Under the pieces are notes generated by a model. It did no database searches. It was not told where the DNA came from and worked only from the letters and a program-made list of their open reading frames with translations. Below are positions 16,195 to 25,310 of a stretch of 64,000 nucleotides of DNA, piece after piece (within the stretch, counting starts at the first letter, position 1; each line of letters opens with the position of its first letter). The DNA is from SB11 sp943370295 (lineage in GTDB: Bacteria; Bacteroidota; Bacteroidia; UBA8524). The stretch is taken from NCBI GenBank assembly GCA_943370295.1, contig CALRQL020000006.1, positions 1 to 64,000 on the forward strand, written 5' to 3'. Both the position numbers and the translations under genes were made by a program.

Positions 16195-16243
16195 TTTCTT
16201 AACTTAAGTGAACGAGCCTCAGAAACTCGCCAATCTACTTTTG
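16195..16243 (+). promoter_or_regulatory. Palindromic operator plus -7 box for the 16267 gene
   Basis: TTAACTTAAGTGAA is a near-perfect dyad (TTnAC-TTAA-GTnAA), starting 4 nt into TTTCTTAAC at 16195. TACTTTTG at 16236-16243 is an exact -7 box. The same block, with identical 41-bp spacing between the start of the operator block and the -7 box, occurs at 17001. It begins 6 bp after the Crp/Fnr gene, so it is a good candidate site for that regulator. Confidence 0.6.
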
Positions 16244-16266
16244 CAGCATCGTTTAACATATAAGAA

Positions 16267-16884
16267 ATGCAAAAGAAATTTTTATTGTTCGCTTTAACTT
16301 TCCTAATTACAAGCTCGTTACAAATTAAGGCTCAATACACCCCACAAGACAGTACCTACAAACGCTGGTTTGTTGGCAGTACTCTATTACTTTTAGGTAA
16401 TTTTGATAACACCAACAACCCCGGGTATTTCCAAATAAATGCCGGATATAGGATTACACCCAAAGATGTTATTCAAATTAGATTTAAAAGGTCTCAGTAC
16501 GCTTGGCCATTAGGTATTCCTTTCGGGCCTGATTTTGATGCACCGGGGTTAAACTATCCGGGAAGTGCACGCATACTTGCCCCTCAAATAGGGTACCAAC
16601 GGTTTTGGTGGAAAGGTCTCTATACATCGGTTTATGTTTTGAACGCTTTTGAAAAATACATGGACGAGAACAAAAAGAAGATTGGAAATGGATTTACGCT
16701 ATATACAGACTTTTATTTAGGTTACCAATTTACGTTTTTTAAAAACCGCTTCTTTTTTGAACCGGCTATTGGGGTAAGTTATTGGCCGATAAGGACAGGC
16801 GTTCCGGCATCTTTTAAAGCTGTAGAAAAAAGGTGGCCTAATTACTTTATTCAACCGGGGCTTGATTTTGGGTTTAAGTTTTAA
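16267..16884 (+). CDS. Outer-membrane beta-barrel-like protein, paralogue A
   Basis: A 205-residue exported protein. The signal peptide ends near SSLQIKAQ, and the mature part begins QYTPQDSTYKRWFVGSTLLLLGNFD. Alternating aromatic and small residues and a final Phe (DFGFKF) fit a small outer-membrane beta barrel. It is clearly paralogous to the gene at 17074 (shared STYKRWFVGSTL, GYRIT, AWPLGI, YQRFWWKGLY and the C-terminal LDFGFKF/LHFGFNF). The ligand or role is unknown. Its promoter region carries the palindrome next to the Crp/Fnr gene. Confidence 0.85.
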   Translation: MQKKFLLFALTFLITSSLQIKAQYTPQDSTYKRWFVGSTLLLLGNFDNTNNPGYFQINAGYRITPKDVIQIRFKRSQYAWPLGIPFGPDFDAPGLNYPGSARILAPQIGYQRFWWKGLYTSVYVLNAFEKYMDENKKKIGNGFTLYTDFYLGYQFTFFKNRFFFEPAIGVSYWPIRTGVPASFKAVEKRWPNYFIQPGLDFGFKF

Positions 16885-17000
16885 TGATTCTACTAACTAT
16901 TTAAACATCTCAGCAACACCAATTAGCAGGTTGCTTTAGGTATAAAAACCACCATTACTGAGTAGATTAAGATTTTTGAAAAAACCCCGTAAAGGGTTCA

Positions 17001-17049
17001 TTTCTTAACTTAAGTGAACGAGTCGTAGTATCACGCCAATCTAATTTTG
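17001..17049 (+). promoter_or_regulatory. Second copy of the palindromic operator and -7 box
   Basis: TTTCTTAACTTAAGTGAACG at 17001-17020 repeats the block at 16195 exactly, and TAATTTTG at 17042-17049 is an exact -7 box at the same distance. The DNA between them has diverged, which argues that both elements are under selection. Confidence 0.6.
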
Positions 17050-17073
17050 CAGCATCGTTTAACATCAAAAGAA

Positions 17074-17697
17074 ATGCAGAAGAAAATTTTATTCATTGTT
17101 CTTGTCGTAATGATGACAAGCACACTCCCCCTTAAGGCACAATATTCCGAATCAGACAGCACTTACAAACGGTGGTTTGTTGGCAGCACTTTATTTTTAG
17201 TGGGTAATCTTGATCAAGTAAACCCTCCGGGTTTTGCACAGCTTAATTTAGGTTACCGGATTACAGGAAAAGATGTTCTTTCTGTTGAATTAATTACTTG
17301 GAAACATGCCTGGCCGCTGGGTATTAACCCTTTTTATAATGATAAATACGGGGCACCCGAAGAGAAATATCCCGGTTATATTAGGGAATATGGAATTGGT
17401 TTAGCTTATCAACGGTATTTTTGGAAAGGTTTGTACGCAGCAGTGCATGCAACGCCTATGTGGCAAACATTTAGAAATGATAACGGTGATAAGGTGGGTA
17501 AGGGTTTCATTATTTTCAACACTTATCGGATTGGTTATCACTTTAAACTCTTTAATGACAGGTGTTTTATAGAGCCGTCCCTTGGTATTGCAGGTCGTCC
17601 TTTCTTTACTGAAATGCCTGCCGGATTTAAAGAAAAAGATGATAAATGGCCAAAATGGACTCCTGAACCCGGGTTACACTTCGGATTTAATTTTTAG
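17074..17697 (+). CDS. Outer-membrane beta-barrel-like protein, paralogue B
   Basis: A 207-residue exported protein, paralogue of the preceding gene by tandem duplication. Signal peptide MQKKILFIVLVVMMTSTLPLKAQ, then QYSESDSTYKRWFVGSTLFL. The ATG at 17074 mirrors the start of paralogue A; the longer frame from 17047 would begin inside the -7 box and is rejected. It ends in LHFGFNF, a typical outer-membrane barrel terminus. The DUF6326-type gene starts 8 bp after its stop, so the two probably form an operon. Confidence 0.85.
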   Translation: MQKKILFIVLVVMMTSTLPLKAQYSESDSTYKRWFVGSTLFLVGNLDQVNPPGFAQLNLGYRITGKDVLSVELITWKHAWPLGINPFYNDKYGAPEEKYPGYIREYGIGLAYQRYFWKGLYAAVHATPMWQTFRNDNGDKVGKGFIIFNTYRIGYHFKLFNDRCFIEPSLGIAGRPFFTEMPAGFKEKDDKWPKWTPEPGLHFGFNF

Positions 17698-17705
17698 TTA
17701 AAATT

Positions 17706-18125
17706 ATGAATACACAAAATTCACTGGAATACATCAAAGTTAGCGTGAAACTGAAACTTGCTGCGCTGTGGACGAGTTTTATGTTTCTCTACATTTATGT
17801 AGATCATTTTGCCTTATATATGCCGAATAAGGTAGCAGATATTTTGAAAGGGAGAGTGTTTGTATTTGATATTACTCCGGGATTTATCATCGCTGCCCTT
17901 GTATCAGTATCAATTCCGGCACTGATGATTTTTCTTTCTGTTGCACTGCCTGCTAAAGTAAATCGTTGGGTAAATATCGTTATTGCTGCTATTTACATTC
18001 CTTACAGCTTGTTTAATTTGGCGGGAGAGGCTTGGATGCACATGGTGTTTGCCGCTGCTGTAGAAGTGGTGATTCTTTGCCTGATTATCCGTTATGCATG
18101 GAAATGGCCTCGTATTGAAGTATAA
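17706..18125 (+). CDS. Four-TM membrane protein, DUF6326-like
   Basis: A 139-residue inner-membrane protein with four hydrophobic helices (about 17-35, 56-76, 85-105 and 112-131). KLKLAALWTSFMFLYIYVDHFALYMP is the conserved N-terminal part of a widespread small family (DUF6326), assigned from memory. No function is established. It is 8 bp downstream of the paralogue B gene and is followed by a terminator. Confidence 0.8.
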   Translation: MNTQNSLEYIKVSVKLKLAALWTSFMFLYIYVDHFALYMPNKVADILKGRVFVFDITPGFIIAALVSVSIPALMIFLSVALPAKVNRWVNIVIAAIYIPYSLFNLAGEAWMHMVFAAAVEVVILCLIIRYAWKWPRIEV

Positions 18126-18182
18126 AAAACTATGAACTATAAATAGTAAGAATATAAGCAGTGTCGCATATTCTTAACTAAA

Positions 18183-18210
18183 AAACCTCGCCACTTTGGT
18201 GAGGTTTTTT
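18183..18210 (+). terminator. Rho-independent terminator
   Basis: AAACCTCGCC pairs with GGTGAGGTTT (one G-T wobble) around ACTTT and is followed by TTTTAG. It ends the 17074-18125 operon. Confidence 0.8.
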
Positions 18211-18277
18211 AGTTTTAGCAATAACTTAGTTGGTATAGTAACCGGCTGGAGTGTTAATGACTTCCATAAAGCGAAAA

Positions 18278-18310
18278 GAGGCCGCCTAATACATAGGCCG
18301 CCTCTTTTTT
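18278..18310. terminator. Terminator-like hairpin between convergent units
   Basis: GAGGC/GCCTC and an inner GCCT/AGGC pair stack with a C-C mismatch, followed by TTTTTT on the plus strand and preceded by AAAA. It may act for the large minus-strand gene that ends at 18325 as well as for plus-strand read-through. Confidence 0.55.
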
Positions 18311-18324
18311 GCGAAATATTTTTT

Positions 18325-21300
18325 CTATTTAATGACTATTTTTCGGGTTTCGTTTATCCCGTTATTGCTAATATTCAATAAATAATAACCGGGGGTTAGG
18401 TTTCCGGCATTAACGTACTGAATACCGTTAGTATCTTCTGTAGTGGTTTTGCTGTAAACCGTCCTTCCCAACAAATCAATTAAAATTATTTGGGTATTGG
18501 CTTTTAAGTTGCCGTTGATAAGAACTGTGTTTCCATCCTGACTTATGTTTAATTTTTTATCATCACCGGCTAAGTCCTCGATACCTGTAGCAGATTTTTT
18601 TTCCAGCACAAGATTATACTTTAGTGTCCCGTTTTTGCTGTTTACAAGCAAACTGCCGGTATTTGCAATAGGATGTTGCTTGGCGGGCGAAGTGCTTACA
18701 TCTTCAAGATATACAGTAACGCCTGATTCAAGGTTTTCAACCCTCCAATCAATCACATAATCACCCGATGTTGTGGATTTGAATAATAAAGGCAGTTTAG
18801 TTACCCCTGTAGGTATTTGATTGTAAACCTGTTTGTTTAGTTTATAGGTGTTGTCGGTAAAATAAATGTTGGGCATAGCAGGGTCGTTAAATTTCTTTAC
18901 CCCGTCAAACCTTTCAAAACCATTTCCGGCAGCAGGGTCTGTATAAAATTTAACATAATCCGTTAGTTGCGAGTCGTTCTTATGAATTCCCAACTGAATG
19001 TAATTATCCACCGGGAAATTTTTATCCATGTAGTTGGCAACGCTGTCTGTGGTTCGCTTGCTGTTAGGCAATGTCACATCCACATTATTTGAGGTTAGCA
19101 ATACTAACAAAGGAGTAAATGGTGGCAATACACCTTGGGTAATATTATCATACACCCTGTAATAGCCGCCGCTACCTCCATTTTGGTCGTAAACATACAC
19201 CTGATTACCTTGTATGTTGCTTAAAGTACCGTCCCATAAAAATCCACTGGGCCACGGGTTAATAATATAATGCCACCCCGAAGAATCGAGTTGTGAACCT
19301 GTATAGGTGCAGCTTGATTTTGTGTAATCGTTTGTGCCGTAGTACCCGCCGGTAACGTCAATATTGTAAGGATACCCCCCAAACCAGCTGTTAGGCCCAA
19401 GATATATGCTGAAACAACTATCATCAAGGCTAGCCCCATCAGAAGCAATTACCCATTTGGGTGAGGTACGGCTTTCATCATATGTGTACACATTGGCATT
19501 TACCCAATCGGGGGTGCCAAAGTTAAGTATCATATCATCACTCAATTCATCAAGCGAAGCTCCGGTAACAGGTGAGCAAAAAGGCCTCCAGCCGTTACCA
19601 CCGGTAAGCACTTGGTATTCCATTGTAAAGTTTCCGTCAATCTCACCCGTACCCGTTCCGGCTATTTGCCCATACGCGGTGGCTCCGGTGGCTTTAAGAA
19701 ATAAATTTCCATTGGTTGAGAGTATGCCTTGTGTATGAGTTAGTACTCCTTTTACTATCAAAGAATCTTCTACGGTTACACCGCTGCTGTTGTCTATCTC
19801 AATATTTTCAATTGTGCCGCCGCCATATATTTTTTGCTCTACGGTTCCGTTTAGCTTTATTTTACCGGGACCATTAATGGTGCCTGCATTGTTGAAAGTT
19901 CCTTTTACATTAAATCCGTTGGCAGGTACAGTGATGGTGGTGCCTGATAAAACTGTTAAGTTTTTTATCGCCGCGTTTGATGGCAATGTTGGAGTTCCGG
20001 CAATTACAAAGGCATTATAAGACCCTGTTGAGGCATCGGGCTGGTTATACAGCCACCCTGAGCTAAGATGTATATAGCCGAGTTGGTATAAAAATGTTGC
20101 TCCGCCATCAGTTACGGGGGTTCCGCCTAAGTCGTCATAATCCTGAAACGGTACACCTACCAATATTGCAGCCCCAGATACCGCTACTGAATAGCCGTGA
20201 TTATCTGATGCAATACGTCCGTTGGTGCCACTTCCCGTTAGTTTGGTTTCTAAACCCCATATATCTGTACCCCCTTGGTTTTTGGTAAAAATATAGGTAG
20301 CCCCACCATTTGATATGGTATTTGCCCCCAAGCTGTCATAGTCTTGTGCAATGGCCCCTATCGCCATTGTATTATCGGTAATATCTACTGCGTAGCCAAA
20401 GTTATCATTGGCTAAACGTCCATTGGTACCTGATGGGGTAACCTTTTTATACACGCCCCAATTATCTGTTCCACCACTATTGCGATTAAACAGATAGGCA
20501 GCACCGGCATTGGTAGCAGAGTTTGCACCTGCACTGTCGTAATCTTGCTGATATGCGCCTACTACTGCCATATTGCCTGATATAGAAACACTATAGCCGA
20601 AAAAATCACTGGCCAAACGGCCGTTGGTGCCTTTACCGGTTACTTTTTTCTGTAATCCCCAATTATCGGTTGCGCCTTGGTTTCGGTAATAAATGTATGC
20701 GGCACCTGCATCGGTAAGTGCGTTTCCGCCGGCACTATCATAATGGTGTAAGTGCGATCCTACAATTGCATAATCTCCTGAAATGGCTACTGAACGGCCA
20801 AAATTATCGGTTGCCCCCCGGCTATTGGTTCCACTGGCACTTATTTTTTTAACAAGTCCCCAGTTGTTGGTTCCACCGGCAAGGCGATAAAATATATAAG
20901 CCGCTCCTGCATCTGTGATGACATTTGCTCCCGCCGAATCATAATTTTGCCCATACGCCCCAACTATTGCATAATCACCTGAAATTGATACGCTATACCC
21001 AAAAAAGTCATTTGTCACACGGCCATTGGTTCCTTTGCCGGTTAGTTTTTTTACAAGTCCCCAATTATCTGTTCCGCCCGCATTACGGTTAAATATAAAG
21101 GCTGCGCCCGCATCTGTTACTGCAGTTCCACCTCCGGCACTGTCGTAATCTTGGTTGGGTGCCCCAACAATAAGCCAATCGCCGCTTAAAGATACTGACC
21201 TGCCGAAATTATCACTGGCAACGCGCGAGTTGGTTCCGTGAGGTACAATTTTCTTAGCAATCCCCCAAGCGTCAGAACCTCCTTCTTCTCTATAATATAT

Positions 21301-22935
21301 GTACACCGCACCTGCGGCAGAAACTGAGTTTGCCCCCAAACTATCATAATCTTGCAAAGGAGACCCAACAGCTGCATAATCACCATCTATTGATACAGAA
21401 GTACCGTAATTATCACTGGCAACTGCATAATAGGGGTCTTGCTCCGTAATTTTTGTTACCTGACTAAAGTTGCTTCCCACATAATATATGTATCCTGCAC
21501 CTGCATCGGCTTTGGCATTTGCTCCCACATTATCATAATCTTGCAGATTAGCTGTTACAAGAATGTTATTTCCTGATACACCCACATTTATCCCAAATTG
21601 ATCACTTGCAACACGGGCATTGGTACCTCTTGCACTCAATTTTTTTACTTGGCCCCATTTATCGGCACCACCTTGGTTGCGCGAAAAAACAAAAGCAGCA
21701 CCGGCAGTAGTTCTAGAGTTTGCTCCCGCACTATCATAGTCCTGACCGTAGGCACCTACTACCAAATAATCACTTTGTAAACACACCCTGAATCCTAGGA
21801 AATCACTTCCAACCCGGTTATTTGTGCCCGAGGGTGTGATTTTCTTTACCTGTCCCCAACTACTTACGCCCCCCTGGTCTTTGTAATAAACAAACACTGC
21901 TCCTGCACTGGCTTTTACTGATGCGCCTGCACTGTCATAATCGTGGTTATATGCACCCACTGCTAATGTTGAACCAGACAAAGACACATGATACCCAAAA
22001 TTATCACTTGCCAAACGGGCATTGGTACCAACACCGGTTCGTTTCTTTTGTATGCCCCAATTATCAGTACCGCCACTATTACGATGGAATATGTACACCG
22101 CACCGGCATCAGTTTTGGCAGTTGCTCCGGCACTATCATAGTCCTGCTTGTGGGCACCTACGGCAAGGTAATCGCCGCTAATAGACACTGACACCCCGAA
22201 ATTATCCCCCGCTACGCGGCCGTTGGTGCCTTTACCTGTGATTTTTTTTACTTGGCCCCAATTGTTTGTTCCTCCTTGGTTGCGGTAAAATATATAGGCG
22301 GCTCCGGCATCCGTTTTTGCCGACCCACCCACACTGTCGTAATCTTGCCCATGTGCGCCAACAGCAAGATAATCGCCACTTAGTGATAAGCTATATCCAA
22401 AATAATCGCTGGCAACCCTTGCATTGGTGCCCGTAGCTACCAGCTTTTTTACCTGTCCCCAATTATCGGTACCGCCTTGGTTTCGGTAAAAAATATATAC
22501 AGCCCCTGCAGCCGTTTTGCTTACCGCACCTGCGGCATCATAATCTTGCCCATAGGCACCAACAGCAATATAATCGCCGGATATTGCAACCGCAAACCCA
22601 AAAAAGTCTGATGCAATCCTTGCATTGGTACCCGTAGGTACCAGTTTTTTTACTTGGCCCCAGTTATCGGTACCCCCCTGGTCTTTATAATACACATAAA
22701 CAGCCCCGGCATCGGTTTTTGCATTCAGGTTGTTTACATCATAATCATGTGTGTGAGCGGCCACCACCATAATATCACCATCAACAGCGCTGCCCCCCCT
22801 TCCAAAATAATCAGATTTAACCCTAGCGTTTGACCCGCCGCCGGCCATTTTTTTAGTTGTGTACCAACTTTGACCCCAACTTGCCTGTAATCCAATTACA
22901 GAAAAAAACATCAGTAGCAATTTTAGTTTCTTCAT
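18325..22935 (-). CDS. Giant T9SS-secreted FG-GAP repeat protein
   Basis: A 1,536-residue surface protein. Signal peptide (MKKLKLLLMFFSVIGLQASWGQ); then about 14 FG-GAP-like repeats of about 67 residues (about 25-965), each with the pattern SDxFGxSVSISGDYxxVGA...QDYDSAGA...TDAGAxYIFxRN, as in integrin-type beta propellers (FG-GAP_2). A spacer follows with a NAGTINGPGKIKLNG beta-helix-like stretch, then a large C-terminal module (about 1080-1440) shared with the 25630 protein. The last 85 residues form a T9SS type A sorting domain (DLLGRTVYSKTT, GYYLLNISNNG, KIVIK). It should be exported by T9SS and displayed or released. It is transcribed divergently from the AraC-type gene. Confidence 0.93.
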   Translation of the reverse strand: MKKLKLLLMFFSVIGLQASWGQSWYTTKKMAGGGSNARVKSDYFGRGGSAVDGDIMVVAAHTHDYDVNNLNAKTDAGAVYVYYKDQGGTDNWGQVKKLVPTGTNARIASDFFGFAVAISGDYIAVGAYGQDYDAAGAVSKTAAGAVYIFYRNQGGTDNWGQVKKLVATGTNARVASDYFGYSLSLSGDYLAVGAHGQDYDSVGGSAKTDAGAAYIFYRNQGGTNNWGQVKKITGKGTNGRVAGDNFGVSVSISGDYLAVGAHKQDYDSAGATAKTDAGAVYIFHRNSGGTDNWGIQKKRTGVGTNARLASDNFGYHVSLSGSTLAVGAYNHDYDSAGASVKASAGAVFVYYKDQGGVSSWGQVKKITPSGTNNRVGSDFLGFRVCLQSDYLVVGAYGQDYDSAGANSRTTAGAAFVFSRNQGGADKWGQVKKLSARGTNARVASDQFGINVGVSGNNILVTANLQDYDNVGANAKADAGAGYIYYVGSNFSQVTKITEQDPYYAVASDNYGTSVSIDGDYAAVGSPLQDYDSLGANSVSAAGAVYIYYREEGGSDAWGIAKKIVPHGTNSRVASDNFGRSVSLSGDWLIVGAPNQDYDSAGGGTAVTDAGAAFIFNRNAGGTDNWGLVKKLTGKGTNGRVTNDFFGYSVSISGDYAIVGAYGQNYDSAGANVITDAGAAYIFYRLAGGTNNWGLVKKISASGTNSRGATDNFGRSVAISGDYAIVGSHLHHYDSAGGNALTDAGAAYIYYRNQGATDNWGLQKKVTGKGTNGRLASDFFGYSVSISGNMAVVGAYQQDYDSAGANSATNAGAAYLFNRNSGGTDNWGVYKKVTPSGTNGRLANDNFGYAVDITDNTMAIGAIAQDYDSLGANTISNGGATYIFTKNQGGTDIWGLETKLTGSGTNGRIASDNHGYSVAVSGAAILVGVPFQDYDDLGGTPVTDGGATFLYQLGYIHLSSGWLYNQPDASTGSYNAFVIAGTPTLPSNAAIKNLTVLSGTTITVPANGFNVKGTFNNAGTINGPGKIKLNGTVEQKIYGGGTIENIEIDNSSGVTVEDSLIVKGVLTHTQGILSTNGNLFLKATGATAYGQIAGTGTGEIDGNFTMEYQVLTGGNGWRPFCSPVTGASLDELSDDMILNFGTPDWVNANVYTYDESRTSPKWVIASDGASLDDSCFSIYLGPNSWFGGYPYNIDVTGGYYGTNDYTKSSCTYTGSQLDSSGWHYIINPWPSGFLWDGTLSNIQGNQVYVYDQNGGSGGYYRVYDNITQGVLPPFTPLLVLLTSNNVDVTLPNSKRTTDSVANYMDKNFPVDNYIQLGIHKNDSQLTDYVKFYTDPAAGNGFERFDGVKKFNDPAMPNIYFTDNTYKLNKQVYNQIPTGVTKLPLLFKSTTSGDYVIDWRVENLESGVTVYLEDVSTSPAKQHPIANTGSLLVNSKNGTLKYNLVLEKKSATGIEDLAGDDKKLNISQDGNTVLINGNLKANTQIILIDLLGRTVYSKTTTEDTNGIQYVNAGNLTPGYYLLNISNNGINETRKIVIK
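20050..22850 (-). repeat. Coding tandem repeats, about 14 units of about 200 bp
   Basis: This stretch encodes the FG-GAP-like repeats of the giant T9SS cargo. The unit is about 67 codons. DYD is present in nearly every unit (units 10 and 11 vary as NYD and HYD), and one unit, near residue 470, is shortened in the NQGGTDNW part. The DNA identity between units is high enough for unequal recombination, so repeat number may vary between strains. Confidence 0.85.
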
Positions 22936-23081
22936 TTACTCCTATTTTAAAATCCAAAACTAAACACCAATTATTTATTCACTTTTCCACAATACAGTCA
23001 TAATTATAAAAATATGGTCATTTCTATAACTCTTTAGTCATTAAGAATATTTAATTATTAATTCATATACCTTGCACTTAG

Positions 23082-23861
23082 GTGGCTAAAGGTGAAATAA
23101 AATTACTGTTGGTAAAGGATTATTCTATGCGTAATGCTGAGATTGAGCATAAACTCAGTTTTAGCTTGCAACAGCTTTATAGCTATGTGGAAGTAATAAG
23201 TTTTGAAACAATTAATGAGGCATTGACCTTTTTAGAATACACAGAAGTAGATATAATACTTTCGGGCTTTAAACCCGGCGATTTATCAGGGGTTGATTTT
23301 TTAACGTTGGTGAGAAATACTCAAACGTTATCTCACATACCATTTATATTAATGGGTGATTGGATGAGCAGTGAGGATGAGCTTAGGGCTCTTCTGCTTA
23401 TGGAAAACGGAATTATTAAAACGCCATTCAACTTTCAGCAAATTGCCGCTAAAATTAAGGGCACTGTTGACTTCTCAAAAAAAATACAGAATAGTAAAAT
23501 ACTTGAGAATCAAAGTGATTTGCATACTGCGGCTACCGCTGATAGTTTCTTCTTTAAATTCACTCAACTGGTGCATGGTTTTATCGATACACCTGTTGAT
23601 ATTGATAACATTTGCGCCGAAATGAAAATAAGTCGTTCCACGCTTCAACGTAAGGTGAAACAGTTGACGGGCAACACATTATCTAAGCAAATAAACATTA
23701 TCAAAACACAGTACGCCAAAAAGATTATTCAAAGCACAAACTACCCTTTAAAGACCATTGCCTCTATGGTTGGGTTCAATTCAATTTCCTATTTCAACTC
23801 GGTGTATAAAAAAATAGAAGGCGAAACCCCTTCAAAAAGTCGTATCACAAATACGCACTGA
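23082..23861 (+). CDS. AraC-type regulator with degenerate receiver domain
   Basis: A 259-residue protein: an N-terminal CheY-like domain (about 1-125) and a C-terminal AraC DNA-binding domain (about 160-255: ICAEMKISRSTLQRKVKQLTG and TIASMVGFNSISYFNSVYKK). In the receiver the phospho-acceptor position reads ILSGFKPGDLSG where ILLDIxMPxxxG is usual, so the Asp is Gly, and the acidic pair is KD rather than DD. The Lys (GIIKTPF) remains. Phosphorylation is therefore unlikely. The start is GTG at 23082; the first ATG is 45 bp further in. It is divergent from the giant T9SS cargo gene and may control it. Confidence 0.85.
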   Translation: MAKGEIKLLLVKDYSMRNAEIEHKLSFSLQQLYSYVEVISFETINEALTFLEYTEVDIILSGFKPGDLSGVDFLTLVRNTQTLSHIPFILMGDWMSSEDELRALLLMENGIIKTPFNFQQIAAKIKGTVDFSKKIQNSKILENQSDLHTAATADSFFFKFTQLVHGFIDTPVDIDNICAEMKISRSTLQRKVKQLTGNTLSKQINIIKTQYAKKIIQSTNYPLKTIASMVGFNSISYFNSVYKKIEGETPSKSRITNTH

Positions 23862-24166
23862 TAATCGTTCTGCTGAAATACCCAACTGTAACCACGGTGA
23901 CTTGCTAAAAAAAATCATAATTATTTAATTTTTTGTGAAAAAATTTTAACAAACGGGTATTTTATGCTGTTCAGTAAATTATACATTTTTGTTATTACTA
24001 TAGTGACTAAACGCCTTTGTGTTTAGATTTATGTTTTAGCAAGCAAAAGTATCTTTAACTGCGACTACAACAATTGATGTTGCCGCAAACACCCCCTATC
24101 GTTGTCGTTTTCACACATCAGCAGTCCTTGTATTGGCCTGTAGCTTTGTTACCACAAACTAAAACA
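23862..24166. other. Intergenic region without a supported gene
   Basis: AT-rich DNA. A short inverted repeat CTAAAC/GTTTAG (24007-24026, loop GCCTTTGT) is the only structure seen, and it has no T-run, so I do not call it a terminator. An in-frame ATG at 24074 for the next gene is judged too far upstream. Confidence 0.6.
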
Positions 24167-24769
24167 ATGCGAAAACTTAAACTTGAAGTGCAACTTTCAC
24201 TTGATGGGTACTTGGCCAACGAAGACGGCCTAACGAATTGGATGATATGGAACTGGGGGTCTGAGTGGAGCTGGGACGATGAGTTAAAGAATTACCATAC
24301 TGAACTAACGCAATCGGCAGATTGTATTCTACTAAGCCGTAAAATGGCCGTTGAGGGTTTTATTGCCCACTGGAAAAACACAGCCGCTGATATAACTAAC
24401 CCACAATACACTTTTGCCAACCACATTGTACGTACACAAAAGGTGGTGTTTTCTACCACGCTTTCTAAATCGGATGAGATACCGGGCGGGTGGAAATCCG
24501 TTGAGCTTTGCTCATCCGACATTGCTGAGAAAATAAACCACCTTAAAAAGCAAGCGGGAAAGGATATGATTGCTTATGGGGGCGCTTCTTTTATCGCTTC
24601 GCTGGTAAAAGAAAATTTGATTGATGAGTATCATTTGCTCATAAACCCGGTTGTTTTGGGCAAGGGTGTTTCGTTCTTCACCGCTATTGAGTGCCCCTTG
24701 CCGCTGAGGCTGGTAAGTGCAAAGGCATTTGAGTCTGGGATGGCATTGCTTAACTACCGGCCTTTATAA
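24167..24769 (+). CDS. Dihydrofolate-reductase-like (RibD C-terminal domain) protein
   Basis: A 200-residue protein of the RibD_C/DHFR-like fold. It opens with the classical KLKLEVQLSLDGYLANEDG strand, has ADCILLSRKMAVEGF where bona fide reductases bind NADPH, and GKDMIAYGGASFIASLVKENLIDEYHLLINPVVLGKG (shown here as adjoining family motifs AYGGASF, LIDEYHL and NPVVLGKG). Members are stand-alone NAD(P)H-dependent reductases of unknown substrate, not true DHFR. ATG 24167 gives the usual family N-terminus. No operon partner is evident. Confidence 0.9.
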   Translation: MRKLKLEVQLSLDGYLANEDGLTNWMIWNWGSEWSWDDELKNYHTELTQSADCILLSRKMAVEGFIAHWKNTAADITNPQYTFANHIVRTQKVVFSTTLSKSDEIPGGWKSVELCSSDIAEKINHLKKQAGKDMIAYGGASFIASLVKENLIDEYHLLINPVVLGKGVSFFTAIECPLPLRLVSAKAFESGMALLNYRPL

Positions 24770-24886
24770 TAATGGCCGCCTATATCGTGCAAGCTGTGTA
24801 AAGTGCACAAGAAAACAAACAGCAAGCGTTCAAAAGGTTTGGAGTTGCCGCCCACACTTTATGCGTTACATGCACAGCTCCCCATT

Positions 24887-25240
24887 TTAAGCCTTTCTAA
24901 CAAACTCTGATTTTAAGCTCATAGAGCCAAAGCCGTCTATTTTACAATCAATGTTATGGTCGCCGTCAGTCAAGCGTATGTTCTTTACTTTTGTACCTGC
25001 TTTTATGGGGTTGGGAGCACCTTTCACAGGTAAATTTTTAATTACAATCACTGCATCACCATCGGCTAAAATAGTACCGTTAGAGTCTTTTACCACCAAG
25101 CCTGCTTCTTGGGCTGCTTCTTCTGCAACTCCTGTCGCGTTCCATTCGTGGCCGCACTCCGGACATTCATAAAGGTCATTTCCGTTTAAATATCCGTAGG
25201 GAGATTTGCATTGCGGGCAAGGTTTCATTTCGTCTGACAT
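24887..25240 (-). CDS. yjdM: YjdM/PhnA-family zinc-ribbon protein
   Basis: A 117-residue protein. The N-terminal zinc ribbon has CPQC and CPEC (Cys8, 11, 26, 29), and the C-terminal KOW-like domain has GDAVIVIKNLPVKG and AGTKVKNIRLTDGDHNIDCKIDGFG. This is the full YjdM (PhnA) layout, once linked to alkylphosphonate use by name only; the true role is not known. The frame stays open for 79 codons upstream of this ATG (to 25477), without a family-like sequence; the -7 box at 25303 supports the start at 25240. Confidence 0.93.
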   Translation of the reverse strand: MSDEMKPCPQCKSPYGYLNGNDLYECPECGHEWNATGVAEEAAQEAGLVVKDSNGTILADGDAVIVIKNLPVKGAPNPIKAGTKVKNIRLTDGDHNIDCKIDGFGSMSLKSEFVRKA

Positions 25241-25302
25241 CTTTTTGTATGATTTTAGAGAGTAAGTAATGGTGAGCGTGATGTGTCTTATAAAGACCCA
25301 AG

Positions 25303-25310
25303 CAAAGGTA
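25303..25310 (-). promoter_or_regulatory. -7 box TACCTTTG for yjdM
   Basis: On the minus strand TACCTTTG matches TAnnTTTG exactly, about 63 bp upstream of the yjdM ATG. No clear -33 TTTG is at the right spacing. Confidence 0.45.

Noticed and set aside
20050..22850. Regular repeats that might suggest a CRISPR array
   Set aside because: The period is about 200 bp, the repeats are coding and there are no short direct repeats with unique spacers.
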